Shown: positions 36,251-44,930, numbered from the stretch's first letter. The stretch is 64,000 nt of DNA from Thermoplasmata archaeon (GCA_015063165.1 SUSZ01000007.1:18133-82132); one strand, 5' to 3'. Numbers and translations are program-made. The notes: generated by a model not told the origin, from the sequence alone.

Positions 36251-36780
36251 TGCTGGTGGCTATAACCGGCACCCCTGGGACGGGAAAGACCTCCGTGGCC
36301 GCGGAGATCCGTTCGAGAGGCTATGAGGTCGTCGATCTTGGGAAGCACATCCGCGAGCATGGGCTCCTCGGTGAGCTGGACGAGGCCAGGGACACCCATG
36401 AGGTGGACCTCGACCTCCTAAACGACTCCCTCGAGGAGTACCGCTCCGGCGAGGGCGTCGTGTTCATGGAGGGGCACCTGTCCCATTTCATGGACTGCAG
36501 GAGCATAGTGGTGCTCAGGTGCCATCCCGGCGTCCTGGCCGAGAGGCTCAGAGCCAGAGGATACAGCGAGGAGAAGGTCCGCGAGAACGTCCAGTCGGAG
36601 GTGCTCGACGTCATACTGTGCGAGGCTACCGAATCGGACATCCCTGTCCATGAGGTAGACTGCACGTCGGCCTCCATAAAGGATACAGCGGACGAGATAC
36701 TGTCAATTGCCAGCGGCGAAGGGGAGGGACATCCTCCCGGAAGCGTCGACTGGTCTTCGGAGATGGAAAGATGGTTCTAG
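36250..36780 (+). CDS. AK6/Fap7-type adenylate kinase
   Basis: A 176-residue P-loop NMP kinase of the AK6/hCINAP/Fap7 group, with GTPGTGKTS at 7-15 and the family's VVDLGKHIREHGLL and VVFMEGHLSHF blocks. Eukaryotic relatives act in 18S rRNA maturation as well as AMP phosphorylation. It follows the PfkB kinase with a TGATG overlap, so an AMP-producing kinase may feed it. It ends in TAG, rare here; reading through would add 20 codons to TGA 36841-36843 overlapping the next gene, which looks unlikely to be functional. Confidence 0.88.
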   Translation: MLVAITGTPGTGKTSVAAEIRSRGYEVVDLGKHIREHGLLGELDEARDTHEVDLDLLNDSLEEYRSGEGVVFMEGHLSHFMDCRSIVVLRCHPGVLAERLRARGYSEEKVRENVQSEVLDVILCEATESDIPVHEVDCTSASIKDTADEILSIASGEGEGHPPGSVDWSSEMERWF

Positions 36781-37427
36781 ACGGGCAGAGAGCGAGGGCG
36801 GACTTCGCATTGGCCCCAGTGGCGAAGAGGCTCATCAACGTGAACCCCAACACGATCTCGTGGATAGGGCTCATCATAGCGCTTCTTTGCGGAGTGATAT
36901 TCTATTTCAGCGCGTACGAGGGCAAGGAGTACCTCCTGCTTGTGGGCGCCGTGGCGGTCATCGTGTCGGGGTACTTCGATGCCCTGGACGGGAAGATCGC
37001 CAAGCTGGCCGGGAAGGCCTCCCGCAAGGGGGACTACCTGGACCACGTGTTCGACAGGTACGCCGACGTGTTCATGATCGGCGGAGTGGCGTTCAGCGCC
37101 TGGTGCAACCCCTATCTGGGCATGCTAGCGCTCATCGGAGTGCTGCTGACCTCGTACATGGGAACGCAGGCCCAGGCTATCGGGGCGCCTCGCCTGTACG
37201 CGGGTCTGCTAGGACGCGCCGACAGGGTCGTGCTCTCCACGATATTCCCGATAATCCAGTACGTCATGATGGCTGTCGGGTACGGGTCCTTCGAGGTGTT
37301 CGGGTTCGACATCAACTGGCTCGAGATCATGATGCTGTGGTTCGCCGTCGTAGGCAACCTCACCGCGATCCAGAGGGCTATAATCACCTGGAACAACCTC
37401 AGCAAAGAGGATTCTGCCAAGAAATAA
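36771..37427 (+). CDS. CDP-alcohol phosphatidyltransferase (archaetidyl-type)
   Basis: Membrane enzyme of 218 residues making phospholipid head-group bonds. The CDP-alcohol motif D-x2-D-G-x2-A-R-x8-G-x3-D-x3-D is complete at Asp70, Asp73-Gly74, Ala77, Gly87, Asp91 and Asp95, except that the Arg is Lys78. About five to six hydrophobic helices are present. Closest in type to archaetidylinositol-phosphate synthases; the exact alcohol is uncertain. Its ATG lies 10 nt inside the end of the AK6 gene. Confidence 0.88.
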   Translation: MVLDGQRARADFALAPVAKRLINVNPNTISWIGLIIALLCGVIFYFSAYEGKEYLLLVGAVAVIVSGYFDALDGKIAKLAGKASRKGDYLDHVFDRYADVFMIGGVAFSAWCNPYLGMLALIGVLLTSYMGTQAQAIGAPRLYAGLLGRADRVVLSTIFPIIQYVMMAVGYGSFEVFGFDINWLEIMMLWFAVVGNLTAIQRAIITWNNLSKEDSAKK

Positions 37428-37439
37428 GTTCCTCGGATC

Positions 37440-37483
37440 GGTTCCGATCGGTTCGTCTATCAGTTCGGAACCGGTTCGGAACC
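37440..37483. terminator. Inverted-repeat hairpin between convergent genes
   Basis: GGTTCCGATCGGTTCG (37440-37455) faces CGGAACCGGTTCGGAACC (37466-37483), giving a 15-bp imperfect stem with 10-nt loop. It fits a two-way terminator between the transferase gene and priL. Confidence 0.5.
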
Positions 37484-37486
37484 AGT

Positions 37487-38521
37487 TCATTGGCTCGGTT
37501 TCTTGTCGAAGGGTTTTCCGGACTTTATCCTGTAGTAGTTCAGCGGGTGATGGATCTTCTCGCAGAGCTTGTCCGGCTCGTAGCAGAGGCCATTGGTCTT
37601 CATCGTCTTGCACTCCGGCGGGGTGTACGGGTCGTTGCCGTTGAGCTCCCCGGTGATATGCTTGATCTGGTACTCCGACTTGGACTCGTCGAAGTCCGGG
37701 GATTCCGAGAATATCTTGATAATGGCGTCGTAGTCGAGGCCCAGGGCGCTCATGAAAGTCACGAGGGCGAACCTTCCGCTATGGGGCAGGTTAATCCCTT
37801 TCAAGGAGGCGTCCAGCAGGTGCTTCACACAGGGCGGGAGGTACTCGTCCCTCATCCCCTCGCCTCTGGTCGGGCTCATCCTCATCTTGGCCTCGTCCAG
37901 AGCCATCTTCACGACCGCGGCGTCCTTCTCGAGGTACTGGCGCATCTCCTCCGGTGGCAGGAGCGGCAGCTCGGACTCTATCTTGTCCTGGAGCGCGTTC
38001 TGCATGAGGCGGTTGAACTTCTCCTTCGGAAGATGGACGATCCCGCTCCTGACGTCGCTGTTGATGAGCTTCCAGTCCACGCTCTTGAGCCTGCTGGCCA
38101 GCATGAGGTAGTCGGCGAATCCCATGTGCATGACGCCGTCGGAGTCCGTCGAAGCCTTGAATCCCAGCTCGTCCGAGACGTCCAGTATGGTCTGGTGGTC
38201 CTCTCCCGAGAGGATCTTGTTCATGCGGACGGCTTCCCCGAGGGCGTACCTCTTGGTCAGGTAGCGGTCCCATATGACGGACACGAGCATCCTGGCGTAA
38301 GGGTACGACATGACCTCCATCAGGCAGTCGTAATCCTTCATGAGAGGCTTGTAGACCACCTCTCCGGTGTTTATCGCGTCCAGGACGCGCTCCCTTCCGC
38401 GCATGCGGGCCGGAGAGAATCCCTCGGATGTCAGGAGGTCCTCTAGGTCGACGGAGTTCTCCGCCACGAATCCGGCGGCCTCCTTTAGGAATGGGAACTT
38501 CGCTGACAGCCTCGCGTCCAT
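37487..38521 (-). CDS. priL: DNA primase large subunit PriL
   Basis: Regulatory subunit of the archaeal/eukaryotic-type primase, 344 residues. The C-terminal domain carries the 4Fe-4S cysteines: one in LPPCVKHLL, then PPECKTMKTNGLC and PDKLCEKIHHPLNYY, matching the conserved four-Cys layout. The N-terminal domain is helical. Transcribed alone and divergent from the Rpn-like gene. The small subunit is not in this window. Confidence 0.93.
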   Translation of the reverse strand: MDARLSAKFPFLKEAAGFVAENSVDLEDLLTSEGFSPARMRGRERVLDAINTGEVVYKPLMKDYDCLMEVMSYPYARMLVSVIWDRYLTKRYALGEAVRMNKILSGEDHQTILDVSDELGFKASTDSDGVMHMGFADYLMLASRLKSVDWKLINSDVRSGIVHLPKEKFNRLMQNALQDKIESELPLLPPEEMRQYLEKDAAVVKMALDEAKMRMSPTRGEGMRDEYLPPCVKHLLDASLKGINLPHSGRFALVTFMSALGLDYDAIIKIFSESPDFDESKSEYQIKHITGELNGNDPYTPPECKTMKTNGLCYEPDKLCEKIHHPLNYYRIKSGKPFDKKPSQ

Positions 38522-38603
38522 GCTGCCGGATACGTCTCTTGATAGAATACCCTTTTCGGAAGGTTGGGGCAGGGTTAATCGTGGCGTGCGTGCACGGACC
38601 GGG

Positions 38604-38610
38604 TTAATAA
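38604..38610 (+). promoter_or_regulatory. TATA-like box of the Rpn-like gene (leaderless)
   Basis: TTAATAA is centred about 28 nt before ATG 38635; no ribosome site is visible. Confidence 0.4.
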
Positions 38611-38634
38611 GGTGGAAATATAGGTCGAGAACGC

Positions 38635-39192
38635 ATGAGGAAGGAGATCGTCGACGACATGAGGCGCGACCAGCGTTTCAAGTCGATCATGCTGGATACG
38701 CGTGTTCTGTCCAGGGTGATAGGCATCTTCGTTCCTGAGCTCGGGGGCATAAGCCCGGAAGAGATCGCGGAGATGCGCAAGAACGGCGATATCGTTCCCG
38801 TAAGCACGGAGCTGGTGTCTGCCAAGAGATCGATGTCGGCCGATGTCGTCTACAGCATCAGTCATCCCGGAGGCGAAAAAGCGTTGCTGGACATCGAGGG
38901 GCAGCTGTACAGGAAGCCCGGGGACACGGATTACAACAGGGCTCTGGCTTATGCTGTGAAGTTATTGGAAGACCAGAGAGGAAGCCCCGAATGGGTGGAT
39001 TATGGAAGCCTGCGCAAGGTGTATTCGGCTTGGGTCATGCTCGATCCTCATGCTGACGAGCGCAACTCCGTTGTTAGGTATCGGTTGAAAGGGGAATTGG
39101 ACACTGTTGACCACGTTCCGGAGATACCTGAGCTGGACAAGCTGGAGATCGTCAGAGTAGGCATCGGGGATCCATCCGAAGCGGAGTCCTAG
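38635..39192 (+). CDS. Rpn-like PD-(D/E)XK nuclease-family protein, N-terminal part up to an in-frame TAG
   Basis: Residues 1-185 form the nuclease-like core of the Rpn/YhgA-type transposase-associated family. Asp70 (SADVVY) and the ExQ pair in LLDIEGQLY (Glu88, Gln90) fit the D-xn-E-x-Q catalytic set. The helical YNRALAYAVKLL and YGSLRKVYSAWVML segments follow, as in that family. The frame stops at TAG 39190-39192 but stays open and protein-like for over 130 codons after it. Full family members run on just as this continuation does. Either pyrrolysine is inserted or the gene has a nonsense mutation. Other features cover the continuation. Confidence 0.75.
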   Translation: MRKEIVDDMRRDQRFKSIMLDTRVLSRVIGIFVPELGGISPEEIAEMRKNGDIVPVSTELVSAKRSMSADVVYSISHPGGEKALLDIEGQLYRKPGDTDYNRALAYAVKLLEDQRGSPEWVDYGSLRKVYSAWVMLDPHADERNSVVRYRLKGELDTVDHVPEIPELDKLEIVRVGIGDPSEAES

Positions 39193-39311
39193 GAGTCCTA
39201 CATCCTCGATCTACTGTTCTGGACAGGAAGATGGGACGAGGAGCGCGAGTTAACTCTGAGGCAAGTCTTTAAGTTGAGCGCGCAAGATGATATTCTGTTG
39301 GTGAACAGCAG

Positions 39312-39585
39312 GGGTGTGAACATGAATCTCGACGAGGAGTTCGTGGAGCATTGGACGAGCATAGGAAGGGCCGAAGGAAAAGCCGAAGGAAAGGCTGAAG
39401 GAGAGGCCGAAGGAGAGGCAAGAGAGAGGGAGAAGGCTCGTCTCAGGATGATCGAGGCGTACGCGCTCTCCGTCCGCAGGGTCATCGAGGAGATGGGGGC
39501 TACGCTGGATTCTGCCATGAGGATAGTTCCGCAGGATATAGAGGATGACGTCAGGGCCCGTGTCGTCGCCCAGATGCGATCGGGT
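39312..39585 (+). repeat. Tandem duplication, copy 1
   Basis: Starts GGGTGTGAACATGAATCTCG. Includes an AEGKAEGE-coding tract and the RMIEAYALSVRRV segment. It is matched by the next copy at an offset of 274 nt at the start and 246 nt after the tract. Confidence 0.85.
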
Positions 39586-39829
39586 GGGTGTGAACATGAA
39601 TCTCGACGAGGAGTTCGTGGAGCATTGGACGAGCATCGGAAAAGCCGAAGGAAAGGCAGAAGGAGAGGCAAGAGGGAGAAGGCTCGTCTCAGGATGATCG
39701 AGGCGTACGCGCTCTCCGTCCGCAGGGTCATGGACGACATGGGCGTCACCTTAGATGCCGCTATTAGAATAGTGCCGCAGGACATAGCCGAGGATGTACG
39801 GATTATCGTCGTCGCACGTACTGATCGAG
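39586..39829 (+). repeat. Tandem duplication, copy 2 (diverged)
   Basis: Nearly identical to copy 1 over the first 55 nt and again over about 60 nt around 39681-39740. It diverges toward its end and is 28 nt shorter in the Glu/Ala/Gly tract. Confidence 0.85.
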
Positions 39830-39836
39830 GCAGCCG

Positions 39837-41447
39837 TCAAAACGTCACGATATCGCGAAGCCTTTCTATCACGGTCGGGTCGTCTATTGCTCTGCTTATG
39901 TCATCTAGATTTCTGAACGGTCTTTCAATGACCAGTTTAGCGGCTCTTTTCTTTCCGATTCCAGGCAGAGCCTCCAGGGCCCCCAGCGGCATCTTGTTTA
40001 TGTCGAACGGGTAGGTGATGCCCGTGATCGAGCGGAATCCCCATTCCGTCACGAAGATGTCGTACGGCTTCTCTATATCCAGCCTGTAAGGGACACCGAC
40101 AAGAAGAGGATATGAGCCGATCTGTCTTCCGAAGGTCACGTTGCCGTCGTTCAGCTCCATGTACACGTCTTTGAGGATGGTTCCGTAGGGGACCATGCGT
40201 TCGAGCATGGCACGGTCGATCTCCTCGCGGACCTCCTCTTTGAACTTCTTGAAGGTCTTCTGGTTTACCTTCACATTGAATTCGCGTCTTATCGGAAGGA
40301 CCTGACGGATGTTGATGCGCCTTATCATCAGCCCCTCGTCGCGGACCTTCCTGAGGAAATCCAGGTCCATGCCGTAGGTGGACTTCGTCTCCCCGTCCAG
40401 ACCGCAGATTATGTTGATCCCGGGGAGCAGCTTCGGCATCCCTCTCTCGCCTCTCTTCCCTCCGACCTCGTTGATCATTCTGATCGCATCCAGGACCTGG
40501 TCGGATGTGCTGTTGAGATTGTTCTCGATGACCACCCTGGGGTCGGCCGTCTCCATCCCCAGAGCCAGGACGTTCCCGTCGGTGCAATGTTTCGCTATGC
40601 TCTCCAGGACCTTGCGGGATTCCTCCGGATAGGCGGAGATCACCGCAGGGTTGGCGTTATCCACGTGTATGGTGTCGAAGCCCATCGCATGGAGTCCGGA
40701 GAACAGCTTCTCCACGGCTTCCGGATTGGGTCTCGGCACAGGAGAGTCGTCCAGGGACCCATACGAGACGATGCAGGTCTGCCCGCCGACCCTTATGTTC
40801 CTCACACCGAGGTCCCTGAGCTTCTTCGCCTCGGCCAGCACGTCTTCGGGGGATCTCATCAGCGGTTTTCCTTTGAGGGCTTCGATGCAGTAGGAGCATC
40901 CTCCGGTGGAGTATCTGTGGCATCCGCGGTACGTCTCTATCTCGGCCACGAGAGGCTCCGGGAAGTCCTGATGTTGCGTCACTATGTTCGCACCGAGCAT
41001 CATCCACCGGTTCCATTCGTCGAGGGTGCGGAGCCTCTCCCCTACTTCTTTCCCGGCCATTCCGTCGTAGAGGGATGCTGCGAGGTCCTTCTTGATGACG
41101 AAGTCGAAGGCTTTCGCCTCTTCGGTGTCCGCTGCAGAGCCGCTGATGAGGCGCCAACCCTTCAGCTTCGGGAAGATGTTGCGGAGCTCCTTGGTGGACA
41201 TCGGCATGGAGCGGAGATACTTTCCAGGGACGGTGTTCCCCGACAAGACCGCTGTGACATCTGCATCTGGTATCTCCTTTCCCTGGCGGATCATGTCGAT
41301 GGAGATGTATTCGACCCTGTCTGCTCCAGCATCGATCGCCGCTCCCGCTATGGAGCGTATCATGGGCGAGATGTAGGGCGGGACCCCGAGGGCCGCAGGG
41401 TCGTCTATGTAACCGTCGATGAGGACTACGGAGATCTCGTTCTCCAT
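39837..41447 (-). CDS. Radical SAM protein with C-terminal HhH domain (COG1031-like)
   Basis: A 536-residue radical SAM protein. The cluster cysteines are Cys176, Cys184 and Cys187 in GCHRYSTGGCSYC, an unusual C-x7-C-x2-C spacing seen in this archaeal group rather than C-x3-C-x2-C. A barrel follows, with NIRVGGQT and GINIICGLDGET blocks. A helix-hairpin-helix (LEALPGIGKKRAAKLVIERP, about 490-510) suggests nucleic acid binding. The reaction is unknown. A separate N-terminal domain (1-120) is present. Its 3' end abuts the degenerate Rpn-like duplication. Confidence 0.85.
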   Translation of the reverse strand: MENEISVVLIDGYIDDPAALGVPPYISPMIRSIAGAAIDAGADRVEYISIDMIRQGKEIPDADVTAVLSGNTVPGKYLRSMPMSTKELRNIFPKLKGWRLISGSAADTEEAKAFDFVIKKDLAASLYDGMAGKEVGERLRTLDEWNRWMMLGANIVTQHQDFPEPLVAEIETYRGCHRYSTGGCSYCIEALKGKPLMRSPEDVLAEAKKLRDLGVRNIRVGGQTCIVSYGSLDDSPVPRPNPEAVEKLFSGLHAMGFDTIHVDNANPAVISAYPEESRKVLESIAKHCTDGNVLALGMETADPRVVIENNLNSTSDQVLDAIRMINEVGGKRGERGMPKLLPGINIICGLDGETKSTYGMDLDFLRKVRDEGLMIRRINIRQVLPIRREFNVKVNQKTFKKFKEEVREEIDRAMLERMVPYGTILKDVYMELNDGNVTFGRQIGSYPLLVGVPYRLDIEKPYDIFVTEWGFRSITGITYPFDINKMPLGALEALPGIGKKRAAKLVIERPFRNLDDISRAIDDPTVIERLRDIVTF

Positions 41448-41665
41448 GAACCTCCATGCTCTGCTGGATATAAAGGTGGTCGGCTCGAGCCGGACGAGGA
41501 GAAACTCTTGCGCACGGTTCCAAGAGGAGGGTCCCTTGTATGGGGGAAGCCTTCATTTCGACTAGGGTTGTACGTTTTTCTGATAATGATATAAACTAAA
41601 AGAGCGCCATCAGTCTTAGAAGATATAAATCCGACAAACGACGGTGATGCATATGCGGAGCCTTT

Positions 41666-43047
41666 TTGGCAGAAGAGAAGATATCCGATCTGGACAGGAT
41701 TCTGGGGGCCCCTAGGGGAGCCATCCTCTACATGATGGCGGTGATGATCGTTCCTTACATCATATCCCGTCTCAACATATTCGTCGATACCGCCTGGGTG
41801 GCCGAGCTGGGCCCGGACGCCGTCACGGCGGCGTCCGTGGTCAAGCCGCTGTACTTCATCATATCCTGCGTCGGGGTCGGATTCGGAATAGGGGCTTCCG
41901 CATGCATATCGTGCTATATCGGACGCAAGAAGATCGAGAGAGTGGAGGATATAGCCACCAACGCGGTCCTATGCGGCATATTCATCTCGGTCGGCATATC
42001 TTTGATTCTCTTGGTGTTCATCGGTCCGATCCTCTATATCATAGGGGCCGAGAACGTCCAGGAGCAGGCTAGGGAGTACATGTTCCCGCTGAGCACATGC
42101 GCATCCATCCTCATAAGCTCAGGAATACTGGCCAGCATCCTCAAGGCCGAAGGCGCAGCAAAGAAGGTCATGGTCTCCGTCCTGCTCGGCGCCGTCGTGA
42201 ACATTGTCCTGGACCCGACATGATATTCACCTTGGGCCTCGGCATAGCCGGAGCGGCATGGGCGACCAGCATATCCAGCATGTGCACGATCCTGCTGATC
42301 TACTACTGGTACTACACCGGCAGGACCTGTCTGAGGCTGAGGATCATAAGACGTCCCGAGAGGAGCAGTGTCAGGGAGATACTGTCAATAGCGACCCCCA
42401 GGGCGTTGGAGGAGTTCAGCTCGGGGGTGTTCCTCCTGCTGCAGAGGATGATCATAATGCTGGTCGCCGGGTCGGAGGCGGTCATGATGCATACCCTGGC
42501 GTTCCTGTATCTGGACCTGCTGATGGTCATACCGGACGCGCTGGGGTCCTCCGCCCTTACGGTGGGGTCGGCATGCATCGGCCAGAGGGACCAGGAGAAG
42601 CTCGACAGAGGGGTCAAGTTCACTGTTTATCTCGGTTTCGGGATTCCTCTGATAATGTCGCTGGTGCTCTTCATGTTCCCGGAGCAGCTCATGGCGATAT
42701 TCATCAATTCTGAGACGGAGCCCTTCAAAGAGGAGATAATCTGGGCCACCAGGCTGTACTCCCTCCTCCTGCCGTTCTATGTGATGACCAAGATAACCTC
42801 GTATCTCCTGCAGGTGATCAGGAAATCGAAGCTATCCGCATCCTTCAACGTGCTGATAGGGGTGGTCAAGACCTTGTTCAACGTGATGCCCTTGGTCCTG
42901 GGGCTGTACACCTTCGAGGCCGTCGTCTGGAGCATCGCGGGAGGATACCTGGCAGCGGCTGTGATAATGATGCTGGTGACGGTCATCCAATACAGGAAGT
43001 TCGACATAAACAGCCTGGACCTCGAGCCAGTGAAGGCGCGAAGCTGA
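41666..43047 (+). pseudogene. MATE-family efflux transporter, split by a one-base frameshift
   Basis: The first frame (41666-42223, TTG start with GGAG upstream) encodes six helices of a MATE/NorM-type Na+ or H+ coupled exporter and reaches the conserved NIVLDP, then stops at ACA-TGA. The second frame resumes at once with MIFTLGLGIAGAAWATS and carries the second six helices to TGA 43047. The family reads NIVLDPxxIF at this place, so one missing base near 42217-42220 explains the break. All else looks intact, so this may be recent inactivation or a sequence error. Confidence 0.85.
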
Positions 43048-43186
43048 CGATCTAAGGCCTCAGTTAAGAAATGCACTGGCCACAGTACATGAACTGCCGA
43101 GGGCCGTGAAAAGCACATCGGCTGTGGCTTGACGCATTGGCTTCAAGGGATTTGCCGCCGGTGGGCGTCCGACGTAAGGGGTTCAT

Positions 43187-43327
43187 TCAGAGTACGCCAG
43201 GCGCTTCCATCACGGCCGTTGCGATGAGGATCGCCGTCAGCATCATCATCGTGGCAATCCCTTTCTTCCTTGTGAACGTGCAGATGCTATCATGGAAATA
43301 TGTTGGCTGGTAAACTTTTAAGGACAA
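43187..43327 (-). other. Possible small membrane or pilin-like remnant ORF
   Basis: A minus-strand frame of 46 codons from TTG 43327, reading in part CTFTRKKGIATMMMLTAILI and ending MEAPGVL. A basic RKKG followed by a hydrophobic helix resembles a class III (pilin/archaellin) signal segment, but there is no mature domain, and the TATA-like ATATAATTGG is too close to the start. It may be a remnant of an exported protein gene. Confidence 0.3.
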
Positions 43328-43464
43328 CCAATTATATAAGAAATCGAAAGGGATAGCGGTTTTTGCTAGGATGAATGCGTATTATTTGTAAATCGTAACG
43401 GTTCGCATGAAGTTCGTTGTGGGATTACATATAAATACAGTCATAAACATGCAATGCGATAGAA

Positions 43465-43484
43465 TTCGAAAAACTTTTTACGAA
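43465..43484. promoter_or_regulatory. 20-bp imperfect palindrome upstream of malic enzyme gene
   Basis: TTCGAAAAAC and TTTTTACGAA form mirrored arms around the centre, within a larger GAATTCG...CGAAATTC frame, ending 23 nt before the ATG. Possible operator overlapping a second TATA-like CTTTTTAC. Confidence 0.35.
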
Positions 43485-43507
43485 ATTCGTAGAAAAGGAG
43501 ATTTCAA

Positions 43508-44866
43508 ATGGCTGCTGAGAAGAAGGATTACAAGGATTTGACTCCCGAAGAGAGGCTCGAGAGGGCGCAGAAGCCCGGAAAGGACGCCATGGTCATGCAC
43601 CCCTACTACGGCGGAAAGATCGAGGTCGTCCCCAAGGCATGTGTCAGGGATTTCAACGATTTCGCGATCTGGTACTCGCCCGGTGTTGCGGAGCCTTGTA
43701 AGGACATCGCCAAGAACCCCGAGAAGGTCTATGAGCATACCTGGAAGTGGAACACCGTCGCCGTCGTTTCCGACGGAACCCGTGTCCTCGGACTAGGGGA
43801 CATCGGTCCCGAAGCCGCCATGCCCGTCATGGAAGGAAAGGGAATGCTGTTCAAGTACCTCGGAGGGGTGGACTGCGTGCCTATCTGCCTGGACACCAAG
43901 GACCCCGAGAAGATCATCGAGACTGTCAGGCTGATCGCCCCCTCCTTCGGAGGAATCAACCTTGAGGACATCTCCAACCCCAAGTGCTTCGACATCCTCG
44001 ACGAGCTCAGGAGGGACTGCAAGATCCCGGTCTGGCACGACGACCAGCAGGGAACCGCCACCGTCGAGGTCGCGGGAGCCATCAACGCCATGAAGCTCGT
44101 CGGAAAGAAGCTCGAGGACGCCAACATCACCGTCATCGGAGCCGGAGCCGCTTCCATCGCCATCGCCAGGCTCATGCTCGCCACCGGATTCAAGCCCGAG
44201 AACATGTGCATGTGCGACTCCAAGGGAATCCTGAACCTTGAGAGGAAGGACGTCGAGGCCAGCTTCAAGCAGAAGTGGGAGATATGCAAGAAGACCAACG
44301 GAGCCGGAAAGACCGGAGGAATGAAGGAGGCCTTCAAGGACGCCGATATCGTCATCGCCGCCTCCAAGCCCGGACCCGGAACCATCCCGCCCGAGTACGT
44401 CGACCTCATGGCGGACGACCCTATCATATTCGCCACCGCCAACCCCATCCCCGAGATCTGGCCTTGGGAGGCCAAGGAGCACGGATGCAAGGTGTTCGCC
44501 ACCGGAAGGTCCGACTTCCCCAACCAGGTCAACAACTCCATGGGATTCCCCGCCATCTTCCGCGGTGTGCTCGACGTGAGGGCAAAGACCATCACCGACG
44601 AGATGTGCATCGCCGCAGCCAGATCCCTCGCGAAGACCGCTGAGGAGAAGGGAATCAGCGAGGATTACATCGTCCCGACCATGTCCGAGACCAACGCCTT
44701 CATCGAGGAGGCTGTCGCGGTAGGACTCAAGGCCCAGGAGCAGGGAGTCGCGAGGCTCAAGCTCTCCGCGAAGGAGCTCCGCGACAAGGCGGAATTCATG
44801 ATCAACAGGTCCAGGAGCCTCACCGCCAAGATGATGTCGGACGGCTTCATCAAGGAGTACCGCTGA
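43508..44866 (+). CDS. NAD(P)-dependent malic enzyme
   Basis: Oxidative decarboxylation of malate to pyruvate, 452 residues. This is the short prokaryotic type without a phosphotransacetylase domain. Conserved blocks: FAIWYSPGVAEPC, VSDGTRVLGLGDIGPEAAMP, LEDISNPKCFDIL, PVWHDDQQGTATVEVAGA, the nucleotide-binding VIGAGAASIAIARL and FATANPIPEIWPWEA. AAAAGGAG lies before ATG 43508. Very regular, highly expressed-type codon use. Supplies pyruvate and reducing equivalents for biosynthesis. Confidence 0.95.
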   Translation: MAAEKKDYKDLTPEERLERAQKPGKDAMVMHPYYGGKIEVVPKACVRDFNDFAIWYSPGVAEPCKDIAKNPEKVYEHTWKWNTVAVVSDGTRVLGLGDIGPEAAMPVMEGKGMLFKYLGGVDCVPICLDTKDPEKIIETVRLIAPSFGGINLEDISNPKCFDILDELRRDCKIPVWHDDQQGTATVEVAGAINAMKLVGKKLEDANITVIGAGAASIAIARLMLATGFKPENMCMCDSKGILNLERKDVEASFKQKWEICKKTNGAGKTGGMKEAFKDADIVIAASKPGPGTIPPEYVDLMADDPIIFATANPIPEIWPWEAKEHGCKVFATGRSDFPNQVNNSMGFPAIFRGVLDVRAKTITDEMCIAAARSLAKTAEEKGISEDYIVPTMSETNAFIEEAVAVGLKAQEQGVARLKLSAKELRDKAEFMINRSRSLTAKMMSDGFIKEYR

Positions 44867-44871
44867 TCATC

Positions 44872-44915
44872 AAGGGGCTTCGGCCCCCTTTACCCCTTCG
44901 GGGTTCTTCTTTTTG
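44872..44915 (+). terminator. Double-hairpin terminator of malic enzyme gene
   Basis: Two adjacent UUCG-loop hairpins (GGGGC-TTCG-GCCCC and CCCC-TTCG-GGG) are followed by TTCTTCTTTTT. Confidence 0.75.
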
Positions 44916-44930
44916 AATAATTGTTCCTGA

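Larger units (their letters stand above)
39193..39835 (+). pseudogene. In-frame continuation of the Rpn-like gene with degenerate tandem copy
   Basis: Directly after TAG 39190 the same frame reads ESYILDLLFWTGRWDEERE, then LDEEFVEHWTSIGRAEGKAE and a Glu/Ala/Lys repeat, then RMIEAYALSVRRVIEEMG, the usual C-terminal part of Rpn-like proteins. From 39586 a second copy of the last 274 nt begins, initially out of frame. A 28-nt shortening of its repeat tract brings it back into frame near 39681. The natural end is lost: the frame runs into the convergent radical SAM gene. A separate short protein starting at ATG 39322 is possible but less likely. Confidence 0.6.
43048..43507. other. 460-nt intergenic region before the malic enzyme gene
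   Basis: The left third shows no coding signal apart from a 7-bp GCCACAG/CTGTGGC pair (43078, 43124). A 46-codon minus-strand frame occupies 43187-43327. The right part is AT-rich, with TATA-like CATATAAATA at 43428-43437 and a 20-bp imperfect palindrome at 43465-43484 just before the malic enzyme ribosome site. Confidence 0.5.

Noticed and set aside
36778..36843. Pyrrolysine read-through of the AK6-type kinase TAG
   Set aside because: Only 20 unconserved codons would be added before TGA, overlapping the next gene, and the kinase is complete at the TAG.
37428..37486. GGTTCC/GGAACC repeats as a possible repeat array
   Set aside because: Better explained as the two arms of one stem-loop between convergent genes; no regular spacing.
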